In this document: positions 18,030 through 26,510 of the stretch, one piece after another
Layout: each line of letters starts with the position of its first letter
How positions within the stretch are numbered: position 1 is the stretch's first letter
Source: Mycobacterium sp. 1164966.3
GTDB lineage: Bacteria; Actinomycetota; Actinomycetes; Mycobacteriales; Mycobacteriaceae
Assembly (NCBI RefSeq): GCF_001665395.1
Contig: NZ_LZSG01000067.1
Coordinates: 1-64,000, forward strand
DNA: 64,000 bases
Reading direction: 5' to 3'
The notes under the pieces: generated by a model
What the model was told of the DNA's origin: nothing
The model's input: only the letters and a program-made list of their open reading frames with translations
Databases searched by the model: none
Program-made: the position numbers and the translations under genes

Positions 18030-19167
18030 CACTGACCTCGTCCGCCCACTCTGTTTCCAAGTTCCACGGGTCGGTGCGGACACTGCACACCCGAACCGAA
18101 AGTGCCTCATTGAACTTGCGCCGCAGCAACTCGGCAGCCTGGCCGCACCACGGGAATTCGCTTGCCCAGTGGGCGACGTCGATCAGCGCGACATCCGAGG
18201 CCCGCAGGTGCTCGTCGGCCGGATGGTGCCGCAGATCGGCCGTGACGTAGGCCTGCACATCCGCGGCGGCCGCGGCTCGCAGCAGCGAGTCGCCGGCGCC
18301 ACCGCATACCGCTACCCGCGATACCAGCATGTCGGGGTCTCCCCCGGCACGCACTCCCCAGGATGTCTTCGGCAAGGCGGCGTGGACCCGGGAGACGAAG
18401 GCGCGCAACGGTTTCGGCCGCATCAGAGTACCGACGCGCCCCAAGCCGGTACCCGACGGCGGCGGTACCAGGGCGAAGATGTCGAACGCCGGTTCCTCGT
18501 ACGGATGCGCGGCGCGCATGGCCGACAGCACCGCCGCCCGCGCCCGCGCCGGCGCGACCACTTCGAACCGGTCTTCGGCCACCCGCTCGACGGCGCCGAC
18601 GCTGCCGATCGCCGGCGACGCCCCCTCCTGCGGCAGGAACTGACCGATGCCACTCACGCTCCAGCTGCAGTGCGAATAGTCGCCGATGTGACCGGCGCCG
18701 GCCTCGAACACCGCCGCCTGGACGGCTTCGGCGTTCTCGCGCGGGACGTAGATGACCCACTTGTCCAGATCGGCGCCGCCCGACGACGGCTCGAGCACCC
18801 CTTCGACGGTCAGGCCGAGCACGTCCGCCAAGGCGTCGGACACGCCGGGCACTGCCGAGTCGGCGTTGGTATGGGCGGTGAAAAGTGAACGGCCGGAACG
18901 GATCAGGCGGTGTACCAACGCGCCCTTGGCGGTGCTGGCCGCGACGGAGTCGACGCCGCGCAGCAACAGCGGATGATGCGCCAGCAGCAGGCCGCCGTCG
19001 GGGACCTCGTCGACCACCGCGGCCGTGGCGTCCACCGCGACGGTCACCGAATCCAGTAATTCGTCGGGGTCGCCGCACACCAGCCCGACCGAATCCCACG
19101 ACTCGGCAAGCCGCGGCGGGTATGCCTCGTCCAGCACGTCGATGACTTCGGCCAGGCGCACGCTCAT
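18019..19167 (-). CDS. Nif3-like dinuclear metal-centre protein
   Basis: Nif3/YbgI family protein (annotated elsewhere as GTP cyclohydrolase 1 type 2), 382 residues, homologue of Rv2230c. Typical blocks are LAESWDSVGLVCGDP near the N-terminus, LLLAHHPLLLRG with the metal-binding His pair, FTAHTNADSAVPGV, and C-terminal AYVTADLRHHPADEH and ALIDVAHWASE. Between them is the inserted PII-like middle domain (about 125-240) found in longer family members. Members bind two metals but the reaction is not settled. The start overlaps the cobC stop as ATGA, so translation is coupled. Confidence 0.9.
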   Translation of the reverse strand: MSVRLAEVIDVLDEAYPPRLAESWDSVGLVCGDPDELLDSVTVAVDATAAVVDEVPDGGLLLAHHPLLLRGVDSVAASTAKGALVHRLIRSGRSLFTAHTNADSAVPGVSDALADVLGLTVEGVLEPSSGGADLDKWVIYVPRENAEAVQAAVFEAGAGHIGDYSHCSWSVSGIGQFLPQEGASPAIGSVGAVERVAEDRFEVVAPARARAAVLSAMRAAHPYEEPAFDIFALVPPPSGTGLGRVGTLMRPKPLRAFVSRVHAALPKTSWGVRAGGDPDMLVSRVAVCGGAGDSLLRAAAAADVQAYVTADLRHHPADEHLRASDVALIDVAHWASEFPWCGQAAELLRRKFNEALSVRVCSVRTDPWNLETEWADEVSDES

Positions 19168-20171
19168 CGGGGCATCTCAGCGATCGCCTCGACCAGCGCC
19201 GGCCACTCCGGGCGCACCGCCGCGCGCAGATAATGCTCGTCCAACCCGACGAACGTGTCACAGCGGCGAATAGCAATACCCTTGTTGTGCAAGCTCTTTC
19301 GTATCGTTTCGGCGTCAGGGACGGTGAACAACACAAACGGAGCCCGGCCGTCGACCACGTCGGCGCCCACCGATTCCAGGCCGGCTGCCATCTGGGCGCG
19401 CAACGCGGCCAACCGCACTGCCCCGTCGGCAGCGTGGGCGACCGCTTCGGCCGCGCAGCACGCCGCTATCGCCGCCAGTTGCAACGTGCCCAGCGGCCAG
19501 TGCGCGCGCCGCGCGGTCAGCCGGGCCAGCACCTGCGGCGCGCCGAGGGCGTAGCCCACCCGCAGCCCGGCCAGCGACCAGGTCTTGGTCAGGCTGCGCA
19601 ACACCAGCACGTCGGGTAACGACTCGCCGGCCAGCGATTCCGGTTCGCCAGGAACCGAATCGGCGAACGCCTCGTCGACCACCACAATCCGGCCCGGCCG
19701 CCGCAGCCTGAGCAACTGCTCGCGGGGATGCAGCACCGCGGTCGGGTTGGTCGGGTTGCCGACCACCACCAGGTCGGCATCTTCGGGCACGTCCGCGTCG
19801 GCCAGCCGGAACGGCGGGCTCAGCACCACCTGCTGCACGGGCACCCCCGCCGCGGTCAGCGCCAGCGCCGGTTCAGTGAACGACGGCGCGATGATGGCCG
19901 CCCGCGCCGGCCGCAGATTGGGCAGCAGAGCGAACCCCTCGGCCGCCCCGGCCAGCGGCGCGACCTCGTCGGGACGGCAGCCGTGGCGCTCGGCGACGGC
20001 GTCGCAGGCTTCCCGGAGGTCCTCGGCGCTGGGATAGCGCGCCAGGTCCGGCAGCCGCGCGGCCAGCCGTTGCAGCAGCCACTGCGGCGGCTGGGTATCG
20101 CGCACGTTGACGGCGAAGTCCAGCATGCCCGGCGTGACGGCCTGATCGCCGTGATAGCTCAGACTCGCCAT
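19164..20171 (-). CDS. cobC: CobC-type PLP aminotransferase/decarboxylase
   Basis: Fold-type I PLP enzyme like M. tuberculosis CobC (Rv2231c), related to histidinol-phosphate aminotransferase and to the threonine-phosphate decarboxylase that makes the aminopropanol arm of cobalamin. The PLP Lys is in VLRSLTKTWSLAGLRVGYAL, with VVGNPTNPTAVLHP and VVDEAFADSVPGE as the upstream cofactor-site strands. ATG 20171 gives 335 residues beginning MASLSYHGDQ, where family similarity starts. An open frame extends 83 codons upstream through low-complexity sequence over vapC, which I reject. Nearby cobD and the phosphatase make a cobalamin side-chain role likely. Confidence 0.85.
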   Translation of the reverse strand: MASLSYHGDQAVTPGMLDFAVNVRDTQPPQWLLQRLAARLPDLARYPSAEDLREACDAVAERHGCRPDEVAPLAGAAEGFALLPNLRPARAAIIAPSFTEPALALTAAGVPVQQVVLSPPFRLADADVPEDADLVVVGNPTNPTAVLHPREQLLRLRRPGRIVVVDEAFADSVPGEPESLAGESLPDVLVLRSLTKTWSLAGLRVGYALGAPQVLARLTARRAHWPLGTLQLAAIAACCAAEAVAHAADGAVRLAALRAQMAAGLESVGADVVDGRAPFVLFTVPDAETIRKSLHNKGIAIRRCDTFVGLDEHYLRAAVRPEWPALVEAIAEMPR

Positions 20172-20203
20172 CCCCGAAACATTAGTGCGCCGCCGCGCGG
20201 CGG

Positions 20204-20587
20204 CTATCTGGGCACCACGCTCATCGTGCATCGAACTTGGCTGGCACGACCCAACCGTGCATCGGCTGTCACTAGCGCACAATCGAGAGCTTCGGCCAGC
20301 GCGACATACGTGGCGTCGTACGCCGACAAGTCCTCGCGAAGTTCCCACATGCGTTCGAACAGGCCATATGCGGGGTAGCGGGTCACGGCCAGCCGGCGCC
20401 ATGTCTGCAGCGCAGTCCACCCGTGGGCCGCGCTTACCCGATCTCGCTGAACTTGCCTGCGCAGCCCGCTGACGATCTCCGAATCAATCAGATGCGGGGC
20501 ATGTACCCGCTCGGAGCCAATCAAGTGGCGCGCCGGCCCATCGTTGAGCAAGGCAGCCAACGCAGCCGAGGCGTCGACCACGATCAT
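20204..20587 (-). CDS. VapC-type PIN-domain toxin
   Basis: A 127-residue PIN-domain ribonuclease, the toxin of a VapBC module. The acidic site is visible as MIVVDASAALAALL (first Asp), HLIDSEIVSGLRR (Glu), and LSAYDATYVALAEALD and LVTADARLG (later Asps). It overlaps the antitoxin stop by ATGA, the usual arrangement. M. tuberculosis has a vapBC pair at the same place (vapBC16, from memory), so this is a conserved chromosomal position rather than a recent arrival. All expected acidic residues are present, so it looks intact. Confidence 0.88.
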   Translation of the reverse strand: MIVVDASAALAALLNDGPARHLIGSERVHAPHLIDSEIVSGLRRQVQRDRVSAAHGWTALQTWRRLAVTRYPAYGLFERMWELREDLSAYDATYVALAEALDCALVTADARLGRASQVRCTMSVVPR

Positions 20588-20808
20588 CGACCGGCACGCT
20601 CGGCGTCCATATCACCGACCAGCTCGGCCATATTGACATTGACGTCCGGCAGGTCCCCGAGCAAGGCAGGATTGTCCACGCGCCGAGAAGCCTCGGCAAG
20701 CTCACGCACGGCGACCGCCGAGACTGAGGTCCTGTCGCGTTCGGCGAGCCGTTCCAGCCGCTCGACGACGTCGTCGGGCACGTTGCGCAGGTACAGTGTC
20801 TTCACCAC
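20584..20808 (-). CDS. VapB-type antitoxin
   Basis: A 74-residue antitoxin directly upstream of and overlapping the PIN toxin. The N-terminal part (KTLYLRNVPDDVVERLERLA) has the ribbon-helix-helix pattern used to bind its own promoter. The C-terminal tail with NVNMAELVGDMDAER would wrap the toxin. It starts at GTG 20808 or the next GTG codon. Family members autoregulate, so an operator is expected in 20809-20870, where I see no clear palindrome. Confidence 0.85.
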   Translation of the reverse strand: MVKTLYLRNVPDDVVERLERLAERDRTSVSAVAVRELAEASRRVDNPALLGDLPDVNVNMAELVGDMDAERAGR

Positions 20809-20903
20809 ACCCAGGTTAGCACTGAGCTAGCTCAGCGCTTGTGCAATGCTAGCAGCCGTGCTCCTCCCGGTTGACCCGCCACCGGATCACCCACAATGGG
20901 AGC

Positions 20904-21575
20904 GTGACTGACACGATGCGGCCGAGCGAGACGAAGACCCCGCAACTGGTCGTCTTCGACCTCGACGGCACCCTCACCGACTCCGCCGAGGGGATCGTCG
21001 CCAGCTTCCTGCACGCGCTCGGCCACATCGGTGCGCCGGTACCCGAGGGCGACCTGACCGCCCGCATCGTCGGCCCGCCCATGGACGAAACCTTCCACGC
21101 GATGGATCTGGACGGGCGCGCCGACGACGCGATTGCCGCCTTCCGAGCCGAATACGGCAGCCGGGGCTGGGCGATGAACACCCTGTTCGACGGCATCGCT
21201 ACCCTGCTGGCCGATCTGCGGGCCGCCGGCGTCCGGCTGGCCGTCGCCACCTCCAAATTGGAGCCGACAGCGCGGCGCATCCTCGCCCACTTCGGCCTCG
21301 ACCAGCATTTCGAGGTCATCGCCGGCGCCAGCCCCGACGGCTCGCGCAAGACCAAGGAAGAGGTGCTGGCGCACGCGCTGGCACAGCTGGAGCCGCTGCC
21401 CGAACGGGTGCTGATGGTCGGCGACCGCAGCCACGACGTGGATGGCGCGGCCGCCCACGGTATCGACACCGTGGTGGTCGGCTGGGGTTACGGGCAGGCA
21501 GATTTCGCTGACGGGTCAAGCCCAGCGACGCACGCCGCAACCATCGACGACCTGCGGAGGGCGCTGGGTGTCTGA
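20904..21575 (+). CDS. ptkA: HAD-family protein tyrosine kinase PtkA
   Basis: Homologue of M. tuberculosis PtkA (Rv2232), the HAD-fold kinase that phosphorylates PtpA. The HAD nucleophile motif is FDLDGTLTDS, followed by the cap domain (GPPMDETFHAMDL), LAVATSKLEPTARRIL, and the metal Asp in MVGDRSHDVDGAAAHG. The gene gives about 223 residues from GTG 20904, whereas the M. tuberculosis protein (291 by memory) has a long disordered N-terminus that is almost absent here. The start is uncertain (ATG 20916 is also possible). It overlaps ptpA by 8 bases, keeping kinase and substrate phosphatase in one transcript. Confidence 0.88.
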   Translation: MTDTMRPSETKTPQLVVFDLDGTLTDSAEGIVASFLHALGHIGAPVPEGDLTARIVGPPMDETFHAMDLDGRADDAIAAFRAEYGSRGWAMNTLFDGIATLLADLRAAGVRLAVATSKLEPTARRILAHFGLDQHFEVIAGASPDGSRKTKEEVLAHALAQLEPLPERVLMVGDRSHDVDGAAAHGIDTVVVGWGYGQADFADGSSPATHAATIDDLRRALGV

Positions 21576-22062
21576 CCATCCGCTGCACGTCACGTTCGTG
21601 TGCACCGGCAACATCTGCCGGTCACCGATGGCCGAGAAGATGTTCGCACACCAGATCCGCGAGCGTGGTCTGGCCGATGCGGTCCGGGTGACCAGCGCGG
21701 GGACCGGTGACTGGCATGTCGGCAGCGGTGCCGACGTGCGGGCCGCGCGAGTGCTGCACGCCCACGGCTATCCCACCGATCATCGCGCCGTCCAGGTCGC
21801 CGACGATCATCTGACGGCCGACCTGCTGGTGGCTTTGGGACGTAACCACGTTCGCTTGCTGCAGCAACTCGGCGTCGACGAAGAGCGGATACGCATGCTG
21901 CGGTCATTCGACCCGCGTTCGGGAGCCTATGCCCTCGACGTCGACGATCCCTACTACGGCGACCATGACGACTTCGAGGAGGTTTACGACGTCATCGAGG
22001 CCGCCCTGCCCGGCCTGCACGCCTGGGTCGACGAACGACTGGCGCAGAACGGACACGGTTGA
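21568..22062 (+). CDS. ptpA: Low-molecular-weight protein tyrosine phosphatase PtpA
   Basis: A 164-residue phosphatase with the catalytic P-loop VCTGNICRSPMAE at the N-terminus (CX5R) and the general-acid Asp in VDDPYYGDHDDF near residue 127. It is the homologue of M. tuberculosis PtpA, which is secreted into macrophages and dephosphorylates host trafficking proteins. Whether that role holds in this species is not shown. GTG 21568 lies inside the ptkA stop region, and the gene ends in a one-base overlap with the SURF1 gene, so three genes are translationally linked. No signal peptide is visible, in line with the known protein. Confidence 0.93.
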   Translation: MSDHPLHVTFVCTGNICRSPMAEKMFAHQIRERGLADAVRVTSAGTGDWHVGSGADVRAARVLHAHGYPTDHRAVQVADDHLTADLLVALGRNHVRLLQQLGVDEERIRMLRSFDPRSGAYALDVDDPYYGDHDDFEEVYDVIEAALPGLHAWVDERLAQNGHG

Positions 22063-22889
22063 TGCCCCGTTTGACGCGGGGCCTGACGTTCCTGCTGCGG
22101 CCGGGCTGGATAGCGCTGATCCTGGTGGTCATCGCCTTCACCTACCTGTGCTTCACGGTGCTCGCGCCCTGGCAGCTCGGAAAGAACACCAGGACATCGC
22201 GGCAGAACCACCAAATCGAGACCTCTCTGAACACCCCGCCGGTGCCGTTGAAAACCCTGCTACCGCAGCAGGATTCGCCGGCGCCGCACCAGCAGTGGCG
22301 CCAGGTGACGGCGACGGGGCATTATCTGCCCGACGTTCAGGTGCTGGCCCGGTTGCGCGTGGTCGAGGGCGACCAGGCGTTCGAGGTGCTCATGCCCTTC
22401 GTCGTCGACGACGGACCGACGGTACTGGTCGATCGTGGCTACGTGCGTCCTGAGCAGGGCTCGCACGTGCCGCCGATCCCGCGTGCGCCGGAGGGCACGG
22501 TGAGTATCACCGCGCGGCTGCGAAACTCCGAGCCACTCGTCAAATTCAAGGAACCGTTCTCCAGAGACGGTGTGCAGCAGGTGTATTCGATCAACACCCA
22601 ACAGATCGCGATTCTGACCAAAGTCCCGCTGGCCGGGTCGTACCTGCAGTTGGTCGACAACCAACCCGGCGGCCTCGGCGTGATTGGCGTGCCGCACTTG
22701 GACGCCGGCCCGTTCCTGTCCTACGGCATCCAGTGGATCTCGTTCGGCATCCTCGCTCCGATCGGCTTGGGTTATTTCGCCTACTCCGAACTGCGTGTCC
22801 GACGTCAGGAAAAGCAAAAGGCACCCCGGCCCGACGCTCCGATGACCGTGGAGCAGAAGCTCGCCGACCGCTACGGCCGTCGACGATAA
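22062..22889 (+). CDS. SURF1-family cytochrome oxidase assembly protein
   Basis: A 275-residue membrane protein with one N-terminal helix (WIALILVVIAFTYLCFTVL) and one C-terminal helix (YGIQWISFGILAPIGLGYFAY) flanking an extracytoplasmic domain. This is the SURF1 layout. The block LAPWQLGKN after helix 1, and VLVDRGYVRPEQG and VSITARLRNSEP in the middle, fit the family. SURF1 proteins help put haem a into cytochrome aa3 oxidase. It matches Rv2235. It overlaps ptpA by one base and runs 19 bases into the convergent cobD gene. Confidence 0.88.
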   Translation: MPRLTRGLTFLLRPGWIALILVVIAFTYLCFTVLAPWQLGKNTRTSRQNHQIETSLNTPPVPLKTLLPQQDSPAPHQQWRQVTATGHYLPDVQVLARLRVVEGDQAFEVLMPFVVDDGPTVLVDRGYVRPEQGSHVPPIPRAPEGTVSITARLRNSEPLVKFKEPFSRDGVQQVYSINTQQIAILTKVPLAGSYLQLVDNQPGGLGVIGVPHLDAGPFLSYGIQWISFGILAPIGLGYFAYSELRVRRQEKQKAPRPDAPMTVEQKLADRYGRRR

Positions 22890-23803
22890 GCCAGCAACCC
22901 GGCGAGCACCGCCGCGGCCGCCTGCACTACCCGCGACAGCCGCACCGCGCGGCGCAGATCGGCCACCGTGGGTGCCCGGCCATCGCCCAACTGCGGCCGG
23001 ATCTGCAGCCCATGGTGGTACTGAGTAGGCCCGCCGAGCCGCACGCCGAGCGCCCCCGCGAAAGCGGCCTCGACGACGCCGGCGTTCGGGCTGGGATGAC
23101 GGGCGGCGTCGCGCCGCCAGGCCCGCACCGCACCCGACGGCGATCCTCCGATGACCGGCGCGCACACCGCAACCAGATTTGCTGTCACCCGGGCAGCTAT
23201 GTAGTTGGCTACATCATCGAGACGTGCTGCAGCCCAACCGAATCGCGCGTACCGCGGCGAGCGGTGACCAATCATCGAGTCCAGCGTGTTGATCGCGCGA
23301 TAACACAGCACGCCGGGCGCGCCTCCCACCGCCGCCCACAGCAACGGCGCCACCTGCGCGTCGGACGTGTTCTCGGCGACCGATTCCAGCGCCGCGCGGA
23401 TCAGTCCGGACCCGTCCAGCCGGGTTGGGTCGCGCCCGCACAAGGACGGCAGCAGACGTCGGGCGCCCTGGATGTCGTTGCCTTCCAGCAACTCCGACAT
23501 CAAAATGCCGGTGCGCACCAATGACGTTCCGCCCACCGATATCCAGGTGGCTACCGCGGTGGCCGCGACGGCTGAAAGCCGGCGCTGCAGCGTCACGCCA
23601 AGCAATCCCACCGCGCCGACCAGGAGACCCACGTGCACCGCGCCGGCCATCCGCTGGTCGCGGTAGGTGATCCGCTCCAAATGCGTCGCGGCCGTGCCGA
23701 ACAACGCAACCGGATGCCCCGTCGCGGGGTCAGCGAACGCGAGGTCGGCCAGGTAGCCGGCGGCGACACCGACGGCCTGGGGCTGTCGTGTCGCGGCAAG
23801 CAT
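22871..23803 (-). CDS. cobD: Adenosylcobinamide-phosphate synthase CobD/CbiB
   Basis: A 310-residue integral membrane enzyme that attaches the aminopropanol arm to adenosylcobyric acid late in cobalamin synthesis. Family blocks include AAGYLADLAFADPATGHPV at the N-terminus, LVRTGILMSELLEGND, LVGRDPTRL-like LCGRDPTRLDGS, ESVAENTSDAQVAPLLW and YRAINTLDSMIGHRSPRY. Several hydrophobic segments are present. It matches Rv2236c in position and length. It is convergent with the SURF1 gene and lies 22 bases downstream of a small membrane-protein gene on the same strand, probably co-transcribed. Confidence 0.93.
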   Translation of the reverse strand: MLAATRQPQAVGVAAGYLADLAFADPATGHPVALFGTAATHLERITYRDQRMAGAVHVGLLVGAVGLLGVTLQRRLSAVAATAVATWISVGGTSLVRTGILMSELLEGNDIQGARRLLPSLCGRDPTRLDGSGLIRAALESVAENTSDAQVAPLLWAAVGGAPGVLCYRAINTLDSMIGHRSPRYARFGWAAARLDDVANYIAARVTANLVAVCAPVIGGSPSGAVRAWRRDAARHPSPNAGVVEAAFAGALGVRLGGPTQYHHGLQIRPQLGDGRAPTVADLRRAVRLSRVVQAAAAVLAGLLAYRRRP

Positions 23804-23825
23804 CCCGGCAGCGTCTCATAACGGG

Positions 23826-23987
23826 CTAGACGACCAACAGAACGACCAATATGACAACTACGAAAAGCTGCGAACCTAGCAGCCACCACACCTCTGGGTC
23901 GTGCTTGAAAGTTCCCTCCGACAGCCCGGAATAGGGGCTGGTAATCGGTGGAGAACCGGCGTCGGCGGGCGACGGTTCAGTTGACAT
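23826..23987 (-). CDS. Small single-helix membrane protein, 53 aa
   Basis: A 53-codon frame from ATG 23987 to TAG at 23826. The first half is hydrophilic (MSTEPSPADAGSPP, then a Ser/Gly/Tyr stretch), followed by HDPEVWWLLG and a C-terminal helix made almost only of Val, Leu and Ile that ends at the stop. This looks like a tail-anchored small protein with the charged part in the cytoplasm. It is 22 bases upstream of cobD on the same strand and divergent from the DUF2236 gene. I do not know the family. The clean hydrophobic tail and spacing argue for a real gene. Confidence 0.65.
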   Translation of the reverse strand: MSTEPSPADAGSPPITSPYSGLSEGTFKHDPEVWWLLGSQLFVVVILVVLLVV

Positions 23988-24104
23988 GCGTCAAACATGC
24001 CCGTTTCCGGGCCCGCTAATCGCAGGCCGTCGAAAAAATTCTGCCCGGCAGCGCCTCATACGTGGTCTACTCGCACTTATGACGCCATCCGGCGGGCATC
24101 AGCG

Positions 24105-24920
24105 ATGAAGCGGCCCGCAACCCGAGTTGCCGACCTGTTGAACCCGGCGGCGACCTTATTGCCGGCCGCCAACGTGATCATGCAGCTGTCGTTGCCGGGC
24201 GTCGGTTACGGCGTGCTGGAAAGCCCGGTGGACAGCGGCAACGTCTACAAGCATCCGTTCAAGCGGGCCCGCACCACCGGCACCTACCTGGCGGTAGCCA
24301 CCATCGGGACCGAGTCCGACCGCGCACTGATCCGTGGCGCCGTGGACGTCGCGCACCGCCAGGTGCGATCAACATCGGCAAGTCCGGTGTCCTACAACGC
24401 ATTTGACCCCAAATTGCAGCTGTGGGTGGCCGCGTGCCTGTACCGCTACTTCGTCGACCAGCACGAGTTCCTGCACGGCCCGCTCGACGACGCCAGCGCC
24501 GACGCCGTCTATCTCGACGCCAAGCGGCTGGGCACCACCCTGCAAATACCCGAACGCATGTGGCCGCCGGACCGGGTCGCGTTCGACGAGTATTGGAAGC
24601 GCTCGCTCGACGAGCTGCAGATCGACCCGCCGGTCCGAGAGCACCTGCACGGGGTGGCCTCGATGGCGTTCCTGCCCTGGCCGTTGCGAAAGCTGGGTGG
24701 ACCGTTGAATCTGTTCGCGACGACGGGATTCCTGGCCCCCGAGTTCCGGGCGTTGATGCAGCTGAACTGGTCGGAGTCGCAGCAGCGCCGCTTCGAATGG
24801 CTACTGTCCGCGCTGCGGCTGGCCGACCGGCTGATTCCGCACCGAGCCTGGATTTTCGGTTACCAGCTCTACCTGTGGGACATGCGCTCACGCGCGCGGC
24901 GCGGACGGCGGATCGTCTAG
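24105..24920 (+). CDS. DUF2236 / MpaB-like oxygenase family protein (Rv2237-like)
   Basis: A 271-residue protein of the DUF2236 family, also called oxygenase MpaB or latex-clearing-protein-like. Marks are PGVGYGVLESPVDSG, then HPFKRARTTGTYLAVATIGT, VSYNAFDPKLQLWVAACLY and DQHEFLHGPL, which carries His and Arg residues that bind b-type haem in Lcp relatives. The reaction is unknown in mycobacteria. ATG 24105 starts directly before the family similarity. The homologue Rv2237 lies next to cobD in M. tuberculosis. The next gene follows after 4 bases. This is the last gene before the large accessory segment. Confidence 0.82.
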   Translation: MKRPATRVADLLNPAATLLPAANVIMQLSLPGVGYGVLESPVDSGNVYKHPFKRARTTGTYLAVATIGTESDRALIRGAVDVAHRQVRSTSASPVSYNAFDPKLQLWVAACLYRYFVDQHEFLHGPLDDASADAVYLDAKRLGTTLQIPERMWPPDRVAFDEYWKRSLDELQIDPPVREHLHGVASMAFLPWPLRKLGGPLNLFATTGFLAPEFRALMQLNWSESQQRRFEWLLSALRLADRLIPHRAWIFGYQLYLWDMRSRARRGRRIV

Positions 24921-24924
24921 GCCC

Positions 24925-25317
24925 ATGACCTTCCCGGCGCTCAACCATGTCGCTGTCACCGTTCGTGACCTCGAGATCAGTGGCCCCTGGTACCGCAAGC
25001 TGCTGGGCGAACCAGTGCTTGACGAACACACCGACGCGGGCTTTCGGCATCTGGTGTGGCTGCTCGACGGCCGCACGTTGTTCGGTATCCATCAGCATGA
25101 CCGTCCGGCGGCCGACGAGAAATTCAGCGAATTCCGCGTCGGATTGGACCATATCGGCTTCGGGTGTGCGAACCGCGCCGAGTTGGATCAGTGGGTCACC
25201 CGACTCGCCGAGCTGGGCATCGAACACGGCGGCATTGTGGACGCGCCCTACGGCTCGGGGTTGAGCTTCCGCGACCCCGACGGGATTGCCCTGGAGTTCT
25301 TCGCACCGCCCGGCTAG
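24925..25317 (+). CDS. VOC (glyoxalase-fold) protein
   Basis: A 130-residue vicinal-oxygen-chelate protein with paired beta-alpha-beta-beta-beta modules. LNHVAVTVRDLEISGPWY begins module 1 with a possible metal His, LDHIGFGCANRAELDQW begins module 2, and the end reads GLSFRDPDGIALEFF with the usual metal Glu. Such proteins include glyoxalase I, dioxygenases and resistance proteins, so the substrate is open. It follows the DUF2236 gene by 4 bases and is probably translated with it. It then converges on the epoxide hydrolase gene. Confidence 0.85.
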   Translation: MTFPALNHVAVTVRDLEISGPWYRKLLGEPVLDEHTDAGFRHLVWLLDGRTLFGIHQHDRPAADEKFSEFRVGLDHIGFGCANRAELDQWVTRLAELGIEHGGIVDAPYGSGLSFRDPDGIALEFFAPPG

Positions 25318-25348
25318 AGCGACCCGGCACTCGCTTGCGCGGGACTGC

Positions 25349-26485
25349 TCACCGGACCGTCGCGAAGAACGCGCGCACGTCGTGGACAAACAGCTCGGGT
25401 TGCTCGAATGCCGCGAAATGCCCGCCGCGCGGCATGCTGGTCCAGTGCGTGATGTTGTACACCGGCTCGCACCAGCGCCGCGGCGCCTTCAACAGCTCAC
25501 CGGGGAAAGCGGCTACGCCGGTGGGCAATTCGACGCGGTCCATTTGGCCCCAGACCTTGAAGCTCTCCCAGTACAGGCGCGCCGAGGAAGCGGCGGTGCC
25601 GGTCACCCAGTACACCATCACGTTGTCGAGCAACTCGTCGCGGGTGAGCACGTTCTCCGGGTTGCCGTCGCAGTCCATCCACGCTTCGAATTTCTCGACG
25701 ATCCACGCCAGTTGACCCACCGGCGAATCGACCAGGCCATAGCCCAACGTCTGCGGCCGGGTGGACTGCTGCTTGGAATAGCCGGTGCCCCACTGTCGGT
25801 GCTTGGCCAATTCGGCCAGCGCGTACCGCTCTTCCTCAGTCGGATCAGCCATCGCCTCGGCCGTCGGCCTGCCGATCGGCATGTTCAGATGGATGGCCGC
25901 GCAGTGCCCTCCAGAAAGGCTACTGTCGCGGCCCATCTGCGTGGTGACCGCGGCGCCCCAGTCGCCACCCTGGGCGCCGTAACGCTCATAGCCGAGCCGC
26001 AACATCAGCGTCTCCCACGCCTGCGCTATCTTCTCGACACCCCAGCCCATGCGAGTTGGCTTGCCCGAGAACCCATATCCCGGCAGCGACGGGCATACCA
26101 CGTGAAAAGCATCCTCGGGCCGCCCACCGTATGAGGTCGGATTCGTCAGCGGCTCAATCACCTTGTGGAACTCGACGATTGAGCCCGGCCAGCCATGAGT
26201 GATCACCAGCGGAAAAGCATCCTCATGCGGGGATCGCTGATGAATGAAATGGATGTCGAGCCCATCGATTTCGGTGACGAACTGATCAAACCGGTTCAGC
26301 GCGGCCTCCCGCGAACGCCAGTCATATCTGTCGGCCCAATACGCGGCCAACTCACGCGTGTAGGAGAGTGGAATGCCCTGACTCCAGTCGTCGACACATT
26401 CGGCCTCCGGCCAGCGGGTGCGCGCCAACCGCGACCGCAAATCGTCAAGAACATCATCGGGAACCTCGATACGAAACGGCTTCAC
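25349..26485 (-). CDS. Epoxide hydrolase, EHN-type
   Basis: Alpha/beta-hydrolase epoxide hydrolase with the N-terminal EHN lid domain of microsomal-type enzymes, 378 residues. It begins VKPFRIEVPDDVLDDLRSRL, as family members do, which is why GTG 26485 is preferred over ATG 26536. The oxyanion motif is ITHGWPGSIVEF, the nucleophile Asp is in YGAQGGDWGAAV near residue 170, and the catalytic His is probably in MPRGGHFAAFEQPE near 360. It would open an epoxide with water in detoxification or catabolism. The gene stands alone behind a hairpin region and converges on the VOC gene. Confidence 0.87.
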   Translation of the reverse strand: MKPFRIEVPDDVLDDLRSRLARTRWPEAECVDDWSQGIPLSYTRELAAYWADRYDWRSREAALNRFDQFVTEIDGLDIHFIHQRSPHEDAFPLVITHGWPGSIVEFHKVIEPLTNPTSYGGRPEDAFHVVCPSLPGYGFSGKPTRMGWGVEKIAQAWETLMLRLGYERYGAQGGDWGAAVTTQMGRDSSLSGGHCAAIHLNMPIGRPTAEAMADPTEEERYALAELAKHRQWGTGYSKQQSTRPQTLGYGLVDSPVGQLAWIVEKFEAWMDCDGNPENVLTRDELLDNVMVYWVTGTAASSARLYWESFKVWGQMDRVELPTGVAAFPGELLKAPRRWCEPVYNITHWTSMPRGGHFAAFEQPELFVHDVRAFFATVR

Positions 26486-26510
26486 CCGTTCATAGTGCCG
26501 GGTGCCGCTC

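Noticed and set aside
19164..20420. Longer cobC reading frame with 83 extra N-terminal residues
   Set aside because: The extension overlaps vapC, is low complexity, and family similarity begins at the ATG at 20171.
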